NCBI GenBank assembly: GCA_016803235.1
Contig: JADCLI010000013.1
Span: 51,866 to 115,865, forward strand
Direction: 5' to 3'
Source: Pimelobacter simplex
Lineage (GTDB): Bacteria > Actinomycetota > Actinomycetes > Propionibacteriales > Nocardioidaceae
DNA length: 64,000 nucleotides
Part shown: one piece after another, positions 30,034 through 40,197 of the stretch
How the letters are laid out: every line of letters begins with the position of its first letter
Position numbering within the stretch: the first letter of the stretch is position 1
Translations under genes and position numbers: made by a program
Notes under the pieces: generated by a model
Database searches by the model: none
The model's input: the letters and a program-made list of their open reading frames with translations, nothing else
Told to the model about the DNA's origin: nothing

Positions 30034-30164
30034 GCGCACGAGCCTGAGGGCTCGTGGGCCGGGTCACAAGACTTGTCGCGCAGTTTGGCGTCCATCCGCA
30101 ATCCCCATGACAGGTGTGGCCTCGAGGACGCAACAGGAAGCATGTCGGGGGTAGATTTCGTTGC

Positions 30165-30614
30165 GTGAGCGATGTTGCCGTCCTCGACGCCACCGACCGT
30201 GCGATCCTCGACCTACTCCGCGAGAACGCGCGCCGCCCGCTGCGCGAGATCGCGACCGCCGTCGGCCTCACCGTCGCGCCGGTCCAGCGGCGGATAGTGC
30301 GGCTGGAGAAGCTCGGCGTGATCGAGCGCTACACGGTGAAGATCAACCACGGCCGGATCGCGACCGGCATCGAGGCGATGACCGAGCTGCACTTCGGCGA
30401 CGACCTCGACCTGGCGCAGATCATGGAGTTCGTCGCCCAGGTGCCCGAGGTCGAGGAGGTCCTCACCCTCGCCGGCGACCCGGACGCGCTGGTGCGGATC
30501 CGGGTCGACGGCGTGGAGGACCTGCGCCGGGTGGTCGGCATCCTGCGCTCGGGCCGCGCCGTCGCGAGCACGAAGACGCTGGTCGTGCTCGAGCAGTGGA
30601 CCCGGTTCGGCTGA
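30165..30614 (+). CDS. Lrp/AsnC family transcriptional regulator
   Basis: A 149-residue regulator. GTG 30165 gives the standard N-terminus (VLDATDRAILDLLRENARR). The helix-turn-helix is PLREIATAVGLTVAPVQRRIVRLEKLGVI, followed by a C-terminal RAM-type ligand domain. It is divergent from vdh across 131 bp and so probably controls the amino-acid catabolic unit in response to a branched-chain or aromatic amino acid (inference). It ends immediately beside a convergent SDR gene. Confidence 0.88.
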   Translation: MSDVAVLDATDRAILDLLRENARRPLREIATAVGLTVAPVQRRIVRLEKLGVIERYTVKINHGRIATGIEAMTELHFGDDLDLAQIMEFVAQVPEVEEVLTLAGDPDALVRIRVDGVEDLRRVVGILRSGRAVASTKTLVVLEQWTRFG

Positions 30615-31436
30615 TCAGCCGAGGCTGATCGACGGCGCGGTCCGCTTCCGGATCATCTCGGCGCGGGCGGCGAGGCCGGCGTCGGTGAACTCGGGGTGCG
30701 TGATCACCCAGTACTCGTCGGCGGCGACGGCGTCGAGCACGATCCGGGCGTACTCCTCCCCGGGGATGCCCTCCTCGACGTTCTGCTGTGCGAGGTAGCC
30801 GTGGAAGCCGAGCAGCGCCGGGTCCTCGGTGTCGGGGGCCTGGGCGAAGATCTCGCTGCGGACCGGGCCCGGGGTGACGACGGAGACCCTGACGGCCGAC
30901 TGCGCCATCTGGAGCTCGAGGGCCAGCGACTCGGTGAGGCCGAGGACGGCGAACTTGGTGGCGGTGTACGGCGCCATCATCGGGCTGGGCAGGAAGCCGC
31001 CGACCGACGAGACGTTGACGACGTGGGCCGCGGTGCCCTGGGCGACCAGGCGCGGGACGAAGCTGCGGATGCCGTGGACCACGCCGCGCAGGTTGACGTC
31101 GATCGCAGTGTTCCAGTCGTCCGCGGACAGCGCCCAGGCGTAGCCGATCCGCATGATGCCGGCGTTGTTGACCACCAGCTCGACGCTGCCGAAGCGCTCG
31201 AAGGCCGCATCGGCGAGCCGGTCGACGGCGGCCGCGTCGGTCACGTCGGTGACGACGGTGAGCACCTCCCCGGGCAACTCCTTGGCCAGCACCTCGAGCC
31301 GGGTCTCGTCGATGTCGGCGAGGACGAGGTTCATGCCGAGCGAGGCGGCATGCTGCGCCAGCCCCTTGCCGATGCCGCTGCCGGCGCCGGTGATCACCGC
31401 GGTGCGGCCGGAGAAGACGTCGTGGGCCGTGGTCAT
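30615..31436 (-). CDS. short-chain dehydrogenase/reductase
   Basis: A 273-residue classical SDR. The cofactor motif is TGAGSGIGKGL near residue 16, NNAGI near 90, and the catalytic Tyr-Lys are in PYTATKFAVLG. An acidic residue after the second strand (LADIDE) favours NAD over NADP. The substrate is unknown. It lies 91 bp downstream of the TetR gene on the same strand, so the two may form an operon, with TetR as its regulator. Confidence 0.85.
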   Translation of the reverse strand: MTTAHDVFSGRTAVITGAGSGIGKGLAQHAASLGMNLVLADIDETRLEVLAKELPGEVLTVVTDVTDAAAVDRLADAAFERFGSVELVVNNAGIMRIGYAWALSADDWNTAIDVNLRGVVHGIRSFVPRLVAQGTAAHVVNVSSVGGFLPSPMMAPYTATKFAVLGLTESLALELQMAQSAVRVSVVTPGPVRSEIFAQAPDTEDPALLGFHGYLAQQNVEEGIPGEEYARIVLDAVAADEYWVITHPEFTDAGLAARAEMIRKRTAPSISLG

Positions 31437-31527
31437 GAGAGAACCTCCCTGCTCGTTGGTGGACCCACTGTGGTGAGACCGGTCGGAGAGGTCGCCGCGG
31501 GTCCCGCTGGCCGGGATCCGGGTGCGC

Positions 31528-32121
31528 TCAGGCGGGCCCGAGGGCCGCTCGGGTGTGCCCGATCGCGGCCTCGCGCTGGGCGGTGCCGCCGCCGTTGACG
31601 ATCGTGATCGCGAAGCCGTCCCACATCGCGCGCAACCGGGCCGAGAGACCCTCGGCGTCGGCCGCTTCCGGCAGGCAGGCGCGCAGGACGGTGACCAGGT
31701 CGACGTGCCAGTGGTCGTCGAGCTCGCGCTGGGCAGCGGCCAGCTCGGCGTCGTACGGTGCGCGCGCCCACAGCTCCAGCCACAGCATCCAACGCGGGTC
31801 GCGCTCGTCGACGGGCAGGAAGACGCCGGCGAACTCGAGCACGGTCGCGAGGTCGCCCGTCCCGGCTGCGGCCTGCTCGACGAGGGGCGCCCGCTGCTCG
31901 GCGTAGTGGCTCTCGCTCCAGCGCAGCGTCTCCAGGAGCAGGCCGTTGCGGGTGCCGAAGTAGTAGAGGAGGTGGCCGCCGCTGGTCTCCAGCCGGGCGG
32001 CCAGCGAGGCGATGGTGACCTTGCCGAGGCCCTGCTCGGCGATCATCTCGAGGGTCGTGGCGAGCACCTGCTCGCGGGGCCGGTCCAGGCGCCGGTTCGA
32101 TCGGGTGCGTGCCACGGCCAC
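31528..32121 (-). CDS. TetR family transcriptional regulator (BetI-like)
   Basis: A 197-residue repressor starting with GTG 32121. The helix-turn-helix is GLGKVTIASLAARLETSGGHLLYYFGTRNGLL. The C-terminal region (LWLELWARA...) matches the BetI-type ligand domain. It is divergent from the permease-amine oxidase operon, and two copies of a TTTG-N9-TTCAAA-like palindrome lie between them, making it the best candidate regulator of that operon and of the downstream SDR. Confidence 0.83.
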   Translation of the reverse strand: MAVARTRSNRRLDRPREQVLATTLEMIAEQGLGKVTIASLAARLETSGGHLLYYFGTRNGLLLETLRWSESHYAEQRAPLVEQAAAGTGDLATVLEFAGVFLPVDERDPRWMLWLELWARAPYDAELAAAQRELDDHWHVDLVTVLRACLPEAADAEGLSARLRAMWDGFAITIVNGGGTAQREAAIGHTRAALGPA

Positions 32122-32404
32122 ACCCTAGGCCGTGTCTCCCATTTCCTGGTGGCGCCCGGGGCGCCCAGCACGCACGCTGGCGGCGTTGCCGACGCTCGAC
32201 GTGCGCCCAGCATGCCTTCGCGCCGGCGCCTTGCCATCGCACGCACTGGACGACCCGGCCATCCACCGAGAAATGGGAGCCACGGCCTGGACAAATCTGG
32301 CAGGGGTCTTGACGCGGGGCCGTGTCGTGCGTCACTTTGAATGTCGTTCAAATGTTTGTACGACGTTCAAAATGCGTCGAGAGGCACAGCCGAGGAGTCC
32401 GGGA
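32122..32404. promoter_or_regulatory. divergent regulatory region, TetR / permease operon
   Basis: A 283-bp non-coding gap. It contains the two 17-bp palindromic elements at 32336-32371, described separately, and a GAGGAG Shine-Dalgarno before ATG 32405. The remaining part toward the TetR gene shows no convincing feature. Confidence 0.55.
32336..32371 (+). promoter_or_regulatory. tandem 17-bp operators TTTG-N7-GTTCAAA
   Basis: TTTGAATGTCGTTCAAA (32336-32352) and TTTGTACGACGTTCAAA (32355-32371) are near-identical 17-mers separated by 2 bp. The first is a perfect TTTGAA/TTCAAA inverted repeat with a 5-bp spacer. They lie 34 bp or more upstream of the permease start, where a repressor would cover the promoter. 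The divergent TetR protein at 31528 is the natural candidate. Confidence 0.75.
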
Positions 32405-35174
<2,770 letters not shown>

Positions 35175-35181
35175 GCCGATC

Positions 35182-35997
35182 TCAGAGCCGGGCGACCCGC
35201 GCCAGCAGCCGCCGCTCCTCGTCCGCGCTCAGCGGCACGGCGAGCGCACGCAGCCACTCGGTCAGCTCACCGGGCACCAGCGCCCGGTGCTCGGTGGGCT
35301 CGCCCGGTCGTCGTACGGTCAGCGTCGTCGCCGTGACCGTGACGTGCCGGCCCTCCTCGTGGCGGGTGAGCATCAGGCCGTGACGGAAGTGCGAGGCCGG
35401 GAAGGTGCTCGTGTAGTGGTGCCCCATCACGACGTCGACGGGCAGCACCGCCAGCTCCTCGACCGTGTGGGCGTGCTCCCAGCCGGCCTCGCGCAGCCGT
35501 TGCAGCCCCCATCCGTCGGCCATCCGCACCACTCGGTAGGGCCAGCCGTTCTGGTCGCTCGCCGCACCGTCGGCCAGCACGGCCGGCTTGACCAGGCTCA
35601 TCCCGAACCCCGGGTCGCAGAGCAGCCGCTCGCCATCGAGGCGCACCTCGACCGTCATGTGGGTGCGGCCCTGCACGTCGCCCTTCGCGGGATCGCCGAC
35701 CCGCCCGAGGCGCCTCTCGACGTCGTACCCGAGCTGGTCGAGGGCGGCCGCGAACACCGTGGAGTGCTCGAAGCAGTAGCCCCCGCGGCCGCGCCCGACG
35801 AACTTCTCGTCGAGGGCGTCGAGCGCGACGCCGGGGTGCTGGTCGAGCAGCACGTCGACGTTGTCGAAGGTGAACGTCCGTACGTGCGCCTCGTGCAGCG
35901 CGTCGAGCGCGGCCCGCGACGGAGTCGCTGCCGGCAGGCCGAGGCGTTCGAGGTAGCCGGCCAGGTCGAGCCGGTCGGTCTGCCAGGGGTCGGTCAC
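35182..35997 (-). CDS. nat: arylamine N-acetyltransferase
   Basis: A 271-residue acetyl-CoA-dependent enzyme. The catalytic triad is complete: Cys75 in RGGYCFEH, His113 in RTHMTVEV and Asp128 in CDPGFG. Its length matches mycobacterial NATs, which in those species are linked to steroid/HIP-side metabolism and use propionyl-CoA as well (family knowledge). It overlaps the SnoaL-like gene upstream by four bases and is convergent with the amine oxidase. Confidence 0.92.
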   Translation of the reverse strand: MTDPWQTDRLDLAGYLERLGLPAATPSRAALDALHEAHVRTFTFDNVDVLLDQHPGVALDALDEKFVGRGRGGYCFEHSTVFAAALDQLGYDVERRLGRVGDPAKGDVQGRTHMTVEVRLDGERLLCDPGFGMSLVKPAVLADGAASDQNGWPYRVVRMADGWGLQRLREAGWEHAHTVEELAVLPVDVVMGHHYTSTFPASHFRHGLMLTRHEEGRHVTVTATTLTVRRPGEPTEHRALVPGELTEWLRALAVPLSADEERRLLARVARL

Positions 35998-36467
35998 ACC
36001 TCGAGGGTACGGACCTTCCGCACGGTGCCGGTCGTGATCACGTCGACCGTCAGCTCCCGCCGCGCGACCAGCCAGCGACCGTCGACGCGCGCGTAGGCGT
36101 CGTCGTAGTGCAGGTACCAGGTCAGGTCCCGCGCCTCGCCCGTGTCAGCGGTGCTGACGTGGTGGGCCTGGCACGCGACCCGACCGGTCGCCCGGTCGGG
36201 GCGGTTCGGCTCGGCGTCCGCGATCCGTCCGACGACCGCGTGGAAGGTCGCGGCGAAGCCGGTCAGCCGACCGAGGGCCTCGACGATCGCGTCCCGGCCG
36301 CGCACCTCGTCGCAGGCAGCGAGGTCGCGCGGCGGGTCGGGCAGCAGCAGCGTGGCGTCAGGTGTGAAGAGCTCGCCGACGGCGTCGAACGCACGCTGGT
36401 CGACGAGCAGGGCGTAGCGGTGGACGAGGTCGTCCAGCGCGAGCCGGTCCTCGGGCGTCAGGGTCAC
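35994..36467 (-). CDS. SnoaL/NTF2-like protein
   Basis: A 157-residue small alpha+beta-barrel protein starting with GTG 36467. The pattern LDDLVHRYALLVDQRAFDAVGELFTPDATLLLP and the C-terminal YDDAYARVDGRWLVARREL are typical of the SnoaL-like_4 group, which includes hydratases, isomerases and non-enzymatic members. The four-base overlap with nat suggests co-translation. No reaction can be assigned. Confidence 0.8.
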   Translation of the reverse strand: MTLTPEDRLALDDLVHRYALLVDQRAFDAVGELFTPDATLLLPDPPRDLAACDEVRGRDAIVEALGRLTGFAATFHAVVGRIADAEPNRPDRATGRVACQAHHVSTADTGEARDLTWYLHYDDAYARVDGRWLVARRELTVDVITTGTVRKVRTLEV

Positions 36468-36513
36468 GGGGGCGAGCCTCGCGGTGTCCGTGGACGGCGG
36501 CAAGTCGCTCGAC

Positions 36514-37824
36514 TCACCCAGTGGGACCGGCTCCGAGGGTCCGGCCGGGGCGCCCGAACAGGTACCCCTGGGCCCGGTCGCAGCCGACGTCGCGGAGGAA
36601 CCGGCGCTGCTCCTCGGTCTCCACGCCCTCGGCGACGACCGACAGGTCGAGCTCGTGGGCGCCGCCCACGAGCCACTCCACGACCCGCGCCACCCGCACG
36701 TCGTGCGGGACCCGGCTGACGATCGACAGGTCCAGCTTGATGCCGGTGAGCGGCAGGTCGAGCAGCCGCTGGAGCGTCGAGTGGCCGTTGCCGAAGTCGT
36801 CGGCGTCGATCCGCAGGCCCGCGTCACGCAGCTGCTGCAGCTCCGGGCGCAGGGCGTCGATCGGGGTCGGTGCCCCGCTCTCGGTGAGCTCGATGGTCAC
36901 GGCCGCCGCGGGCACGCCGTGCTCGGCGACCTCGTCGATGATCCGCCGTGCGAACCCGGCCCGGGAGATCTCGAGGGCCGAGGCGTTGATCGAGACGCCG
37001 AACGCGGGTGCGCCGGCGGTGCCGGTGGTCGCGTCGAGGACCGAGCGCAGAGCGGCGAGCGACTGGCGCACCACGTGGCGGCCGGTCGGCAGGATCAGTC
37101 CGGTCGCCTCCAGCAGGGGGAGGAAGGCCGACGGCGGGATTGGCCCGTGCTCCGGGTGCTCCCAGCGCAGCAGCGCCTCGGCGCCGCAGCGCCGGCCGGT
37201 GCGCAGGTCGACGACGGGCTGGAACCAGGGCACCAGCTCGCCGTCGTCGAGGGCGGCGCGGACCCGCTCGGGACGCAGCAGTCGTGAGGGCTCGAACGCC
37301 TCGGCGAGGCCGGCTCGGTGGTCCGTACGCCGCAGCTCGATGTGCGCCACGGCCTGGTCGGCGAGCATCCGCAGCCACTCGACGGCCTTGTCGGGCAGCT
37401 CGCGCGCGATGCTGTCGAAGACGCAGAGGGTGCCGATGGGCAGACCGTCGCGGCCCACGAGGGGCACGCCGGCGTACGCCAGCACGCCGTGCTCGGCAGC
37501 GGTCCGGAAGCGCGGGTCGAGTCGCGAGTCGGCCACCACGAGGGGCCGCTGCTGCGCGACGACCTGCTCGCAGAAGGTGAACCCGCGCGGTACCTGCGCG
37601 CGGGGGATGCCGAAGCGCGCCTTGAACCAGACCCTGTCGTCGTCGACGAGGGCGACCGCGGCCATCGGCGTGCCGCACATCGTCGCCGCGAGGAGGGCCA
37701 GGTCGTCGTACAGGTCCTCGGGCTCGCTGTCGAGGAGCTCGTAGGAGTGCAGCGACTCGATTCGGTCCGCCTCGTGGGCGTGGGTGGCGGCGTGGAGCGG
37801 CCGGGTGGCGGAGCTGGTCCCCAT
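36514..37824 (-). CDS. GAF-EAL protein, probable c-di-GMP phosphodiesterase
   Basis: A cytoplasmic two-domain protein of 436 residues from ATG 37824 (longer starts up to 37899 are possible). The N-terminal GAF sensor spans ~20-170 and the EAL domain ~190-430. The EAL catalytic set looks present: AEALLRW, SINASA, ELTES, DADDFGNGHST, GIKLDLS and VAEGVETEEQ, followed by GYLFGRP. The loop-6 motif is DDFGNGHS instead of the usual DDFGTGYS. There is no GGDEF domain. It is a monocistronic gene between the SnoaL gene and the regulon, so its connection to neighbours is unclear. Confidence 0.85.
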   Translation of the reverse strand: MGTSSATRPLHAATHAHEADRIESLHSYELLDSEPEDLYDDLALLAATMCGTPMAAVALVDDDRVWFKARFGIPRAQVPRGFTFCEQVVAQQRPLVVADSRLDPRFRTAAEHGVLAYAGVPLVGRDGLPIGTLCVFDSIARELPDKAVEWLRMLADQAVAHIELRRTDHRAGLAEAFEPSRLLRPERVRAALDDGELVPWFQPVVDLRTGRRCGAEALLRWEHPEHGPIPPSAFLPLLEATGLILPTGRHVVRQSLAALRSVLDATTGTAGAPAFGVSINASALEISRAGFARRIIDEVAEHGVPAAAVTIELTESGAPTPIDALRPELQQLRDAGLRIDADDFGNGHSTLQRLLDLPLTGIKLDLSIVSRVPHDVRVARVVEWLVGGAHELDLSVVAEGVETEEQRRFLRDVGCDRAQGYLFGRPGRTLGAGPTG

Positions 37825-37931
37825 GATGCGTTCCAGGTGGGTGCGACGACGTCGACCGCGCTGGCTCGACGATCGCGTGACTCCCATCCTGTCGGCCATC
37901 GGCCGGCAGATCTGAGCGTTCCGCCGTTTGC

Positions 37932-37947
37932 CCTAGCGTTTGCTTGG
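37932..37947 (+). promoter_or_regulatory. KstR2-like operator 1 (CCTAGC-GTTT-GCTTGG)
   Basis: One of eight 16-bp elements of the form CCTAGC-N4-GCTTGG. It lies 118 bp upstream of the ABC importer's binding-protein gene (start 38065) in an otherwise gene-free stretch. The continuation TTTGTGACCTACTATGAC is AT-richer and may hold the promoter. It places the importer in the same regulon as the genes at 44-58 kb. Confidence 0.75.
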
Positions 37948-38064
37948 TTTGTGACCTACTATGACGATTCGAAATACCCCGGAAGGTCATAACGAGAGGC
38001 TCGGCTCCTCGTGTCGAACTGGCGGGCCCCCGGGCCTGCCCACGCTCATCAGAAGGAATCTGGG

Positions 38065-39261
38065 ATGAAGACACGTCTGTTCAAGGTGGTCGGCGGTCTC
38101 GCCGGTCTCGCCCTCGTCGCCGCGGGCTGCGCCGGCGAGGACTCCGGCAGCGGCGGCAAGGACGGCGAGTACCGCGTCCTGGTGCTCGGCGGCATCTCGG
38201 CCGAGGGTCCCCTCGCCGACAACGCGAACACCTCGGTCCTGTCCGCGAAGGCGGGCGTCGAGCTCGTCAACGCCAGCGGTGGCATCGACGGCCGTACGGT
38301 CAAGCTCGAGGTCCTCGACGACCAGGCCGACCCGACCGTGGCCGTCACCAAGCTGCGCGAGGCGATCGCCAAGGGCAAGCCGGACCTGGTCCTCAACTCG
38401 GGCCCGTCGACCGTCGCCGACGCGACCCTGCCGATCCTCAAGCAGAACAACATCCTGTCCTTCAACATCGGCCCGACGGCGACCTCCGCGGACCCGAAGG
38501 CGAACCCGCTGAACTTCGACCTCTCGGCCAGCGCGCAGAACCAGCTCGACGCGTTCCCGCCGTACTTCGAGGAGAAGGGCTACGCCAAGGTCGGCATCCT
38601 GCACGGCTCCAGCTCCTACGGCGAGGTCTACGGCGCGGCCGCCGAGAAGACCTTCGACGGCGCCGGTGTCGACGTCGTCGCGAACGAGGAGTACGACGTC
38701 GCCGCGCTCGACATGACCGCGCAGCTCGAGGCGATCCGCTCGAAGAACCCCGACGTGCTCGTCCTCGACGCGTACGGAGCACCGCTCGGCTACGTCCTCA
38801 AGGGCATCGAGAAGCTCGGCTGGGACGTCCCGATCATCGGCAACACCTCGGTCGCCGCGACCAGCCTGATCTCGACCGAGCCGCCGTCGGGCGTCCTCGG
38901 CACGCCGGCCACCAAGAACCTGGTGATGCAGGTCTACACCAGCACGGCCGCCGAGACGTCCGCGCCCGAGGTCGCCGACCTCGTCGCCCGGATGAAGGAG
39001 ATCGACGACATCCCCTCGACCCTGATCGTGGCCTACAACAACGACGCGCTCGCGCTCGTCCAGGCCGCCGCCGACGAGGCCGACTCGACCGACCCGAAGA
39101 AGCTCGCCGAGGCGCTCCTCGACACCGGAGTGCAGCAGGAGGCCGTCACGGCCGTCCTCGGCACCTACCGCTTCTCGGCCGACTCGCACGCCGCGAACCC
39201 GGGTCCGGAGGAGTTCGCCTTCATCGCCCCCGGCCCGCTCCAGGACGGCCAGTTCCACTGA
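38065..39261 (+). CDS. ABC importer substrate-binding lipoprotein (HAAT/LivK type)
   Basis: A 398-residue receptor lipoprotein. ATG 38065 follows AGAAGGA, and the signal peptide ends in the lipobox VAAGC. The mature part is a type-1 periplasmic-binding fold starting YRVLVLGGISAEGPLADNA and containing INASGGIDGRTVKLEVLDDQ-like family features. It is the first gene of the importer operon and lies behind KstR2-like operator 1. A hairpin after it (39269-39303) should favour excess receptor. The ligand is unknown; operon control points to an acid degraded by the neighbouring pathway. Confidence 0.88.
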   Translation: MKTRLFKVVGGLAGLALVAAGCAGEDSGSGGKDGEYRVLVLGGISAEGPLADNANTSVLSAKAGVELVNASGGIDGRTVKLEVLDDQADPTVAVTKLREAIAKGKPDLVLNSGPSTVADATLPILKQNNILSFNIGPTATSADPKANPLNFDLSASAQNQLDAFPPYFEEKGYAKVGILHGSSSYGEVYGAAAEKTFDGAGVDVVANEEYDVAALDMTAQLEAIRSKNPDVLVLDAYGAPLGYVLKGIEKLGWDVPIIGNTSVAATSLISTEPPSGVLGTPATKNLVMQVYTSTAAETSAPEVADLVARMKEIDDIPSTLIVAYNNDALALVQAAADEADSTDPKKLAEALLDTGVQQEAVTAVLGTYRFSADSHAANPGPEEFAFIAPGPLQDGQFH

Positions 39262-39268
39262 CGCGCTG

Positions 39269-39303
39269 ACGCCGGCGGGCTGGGGTGACCCGCCCGCCGG
39301 CGT
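39269..39303 (+). terminator. attenuator hairpin after the binding-protein gene
   Basis: ACGCCGGCGGGC (39269-39280) pairs perfectly with GCCCGCCGGCGT (39292-39303), with an 11-base loop. Its location between receptor and permease genes suits partial termination, which raises receptor over transporter levels. Confidence 0.65.
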
Positions 39304-39337
39304 TCGCCGTCCGTCCGCTCGACCCGAGGGAATCACC

Positions 39338-40195
39338 GTGACTCTGATCTGGGGTGGCCTGTCCCTGGGGGCGATCTATGCGATCGTCGCCATCGGCTAC
39401 AACATCGTCTTCATCTCCTCGAAGACCTTCAACTTCGCCCACGCGCAGCTGACCATGGTCGGCGCGTTCGTGGCCTACACCGGCCTCGTGACCTGGGACC
39501 TGCCCGTCCTGGTCGTGGTCCTGATGGCGGCCGCGGCCGTCGCGGTGATCGCCGCCATCGAGGAGCGGATCGCGATCCGCCCGGTCGGCGACATGCACAA
39601 CATCCTGGTCACCACGCTGGGTGCGTCGATCCTGCTCGACGGCATCGCCCAGCTGACCTGGGGCACGCAGCCCCTGACCGTCCCGTTCTTCGCGGGTGAC
39701 GAGGCATTCACGCTGCTCGGCGGCCGGGCGTACCCGGTCGAGCTGTTCCTCATCGCCATGGCGGTGCTGATCGTCGTCGCGCTCGGCATCTACAGCCGCC
39801 GGTCGCTGACCGGTCTCGCCCTGCTCGGCATGGCCGAGGACCGCGAGGCCGCGCTCCTGCGTGGCGTGAACGTGCGTCGGATGGCGTTCATGGCCTTCGT
39901 CGCGGCGGGCGCGCTCGCCGGCTTCGTCGGCATGTTCGTCGGCTCCAAGACGTTCGCGGTGTCGACGCTCGGCGCCGCGCTCGCGCTCAAGGGCTTCGTG
40001 GTGCTGGCCATCGGCGGCTTCGGCTCGATGCCGGGGACCCTCGTCGGCGGCACCCTGGTCGGGCTGGCGGAGGCCTATGCCTCGCGCTACCTGGGTGGTG
40101 AGTACGCCAACCTCGCGGTCTTCCTGATCCTCATCACGATCCTCATGGTGCGTCCCGCCGGGCTCTTCGTCCGCACGAAGGAAAGGGTGGTCTGA
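39338..40195 (+). CDS. LivH-type ABC permease
   Basis: A 285-residue inner-membrane permease with about eight hydrophobic segments. GTG 39338 starts at the first helix (TLIWGGLSLGAIYAIVAIGYN). GLALLGMAEDREAALLRGVN is the coupling-loop region (EAA-type) of LivH. The second permease (fused to an ATPase) follows at 40198, so together they make the membrane channel. Confidence 0.9.
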   Translation: MTLIWGGLSLGAIYAIVAIGYNIVFISSKTFNFAHAQLTMVGAFVAYTGLVTWDLPVLVVVLMAAAAVAVIAAIEERIAIRPVGDMHNILVTTLGASILLDGIAQLTWGTQPLTVPFFAGDEAFTLLGGRAYPVELFLIAMAVLIVVALGIYSRRSLTGLALLGMAEDREAALLRGVNVRRMAFMAFVAAGALAGFVGMFVGSKTFAVSTLGAALALKGFVVLAIGGFGSMPGTLVGGTLVGLAEAYASRYLGGEYANLAVFLILITILMVRPAGLFVRTKERVV

Positions 40196-40197
40196 CG

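Noticed and set aside
25430-30271. Single 1613-residue fusion of dehydrogenase and oxidoreductase
   Set aside because: The long open frame upstream of 28930 is a shadow; the dehydrogenase is in another frame with its own motifs and overlaps by four bases.
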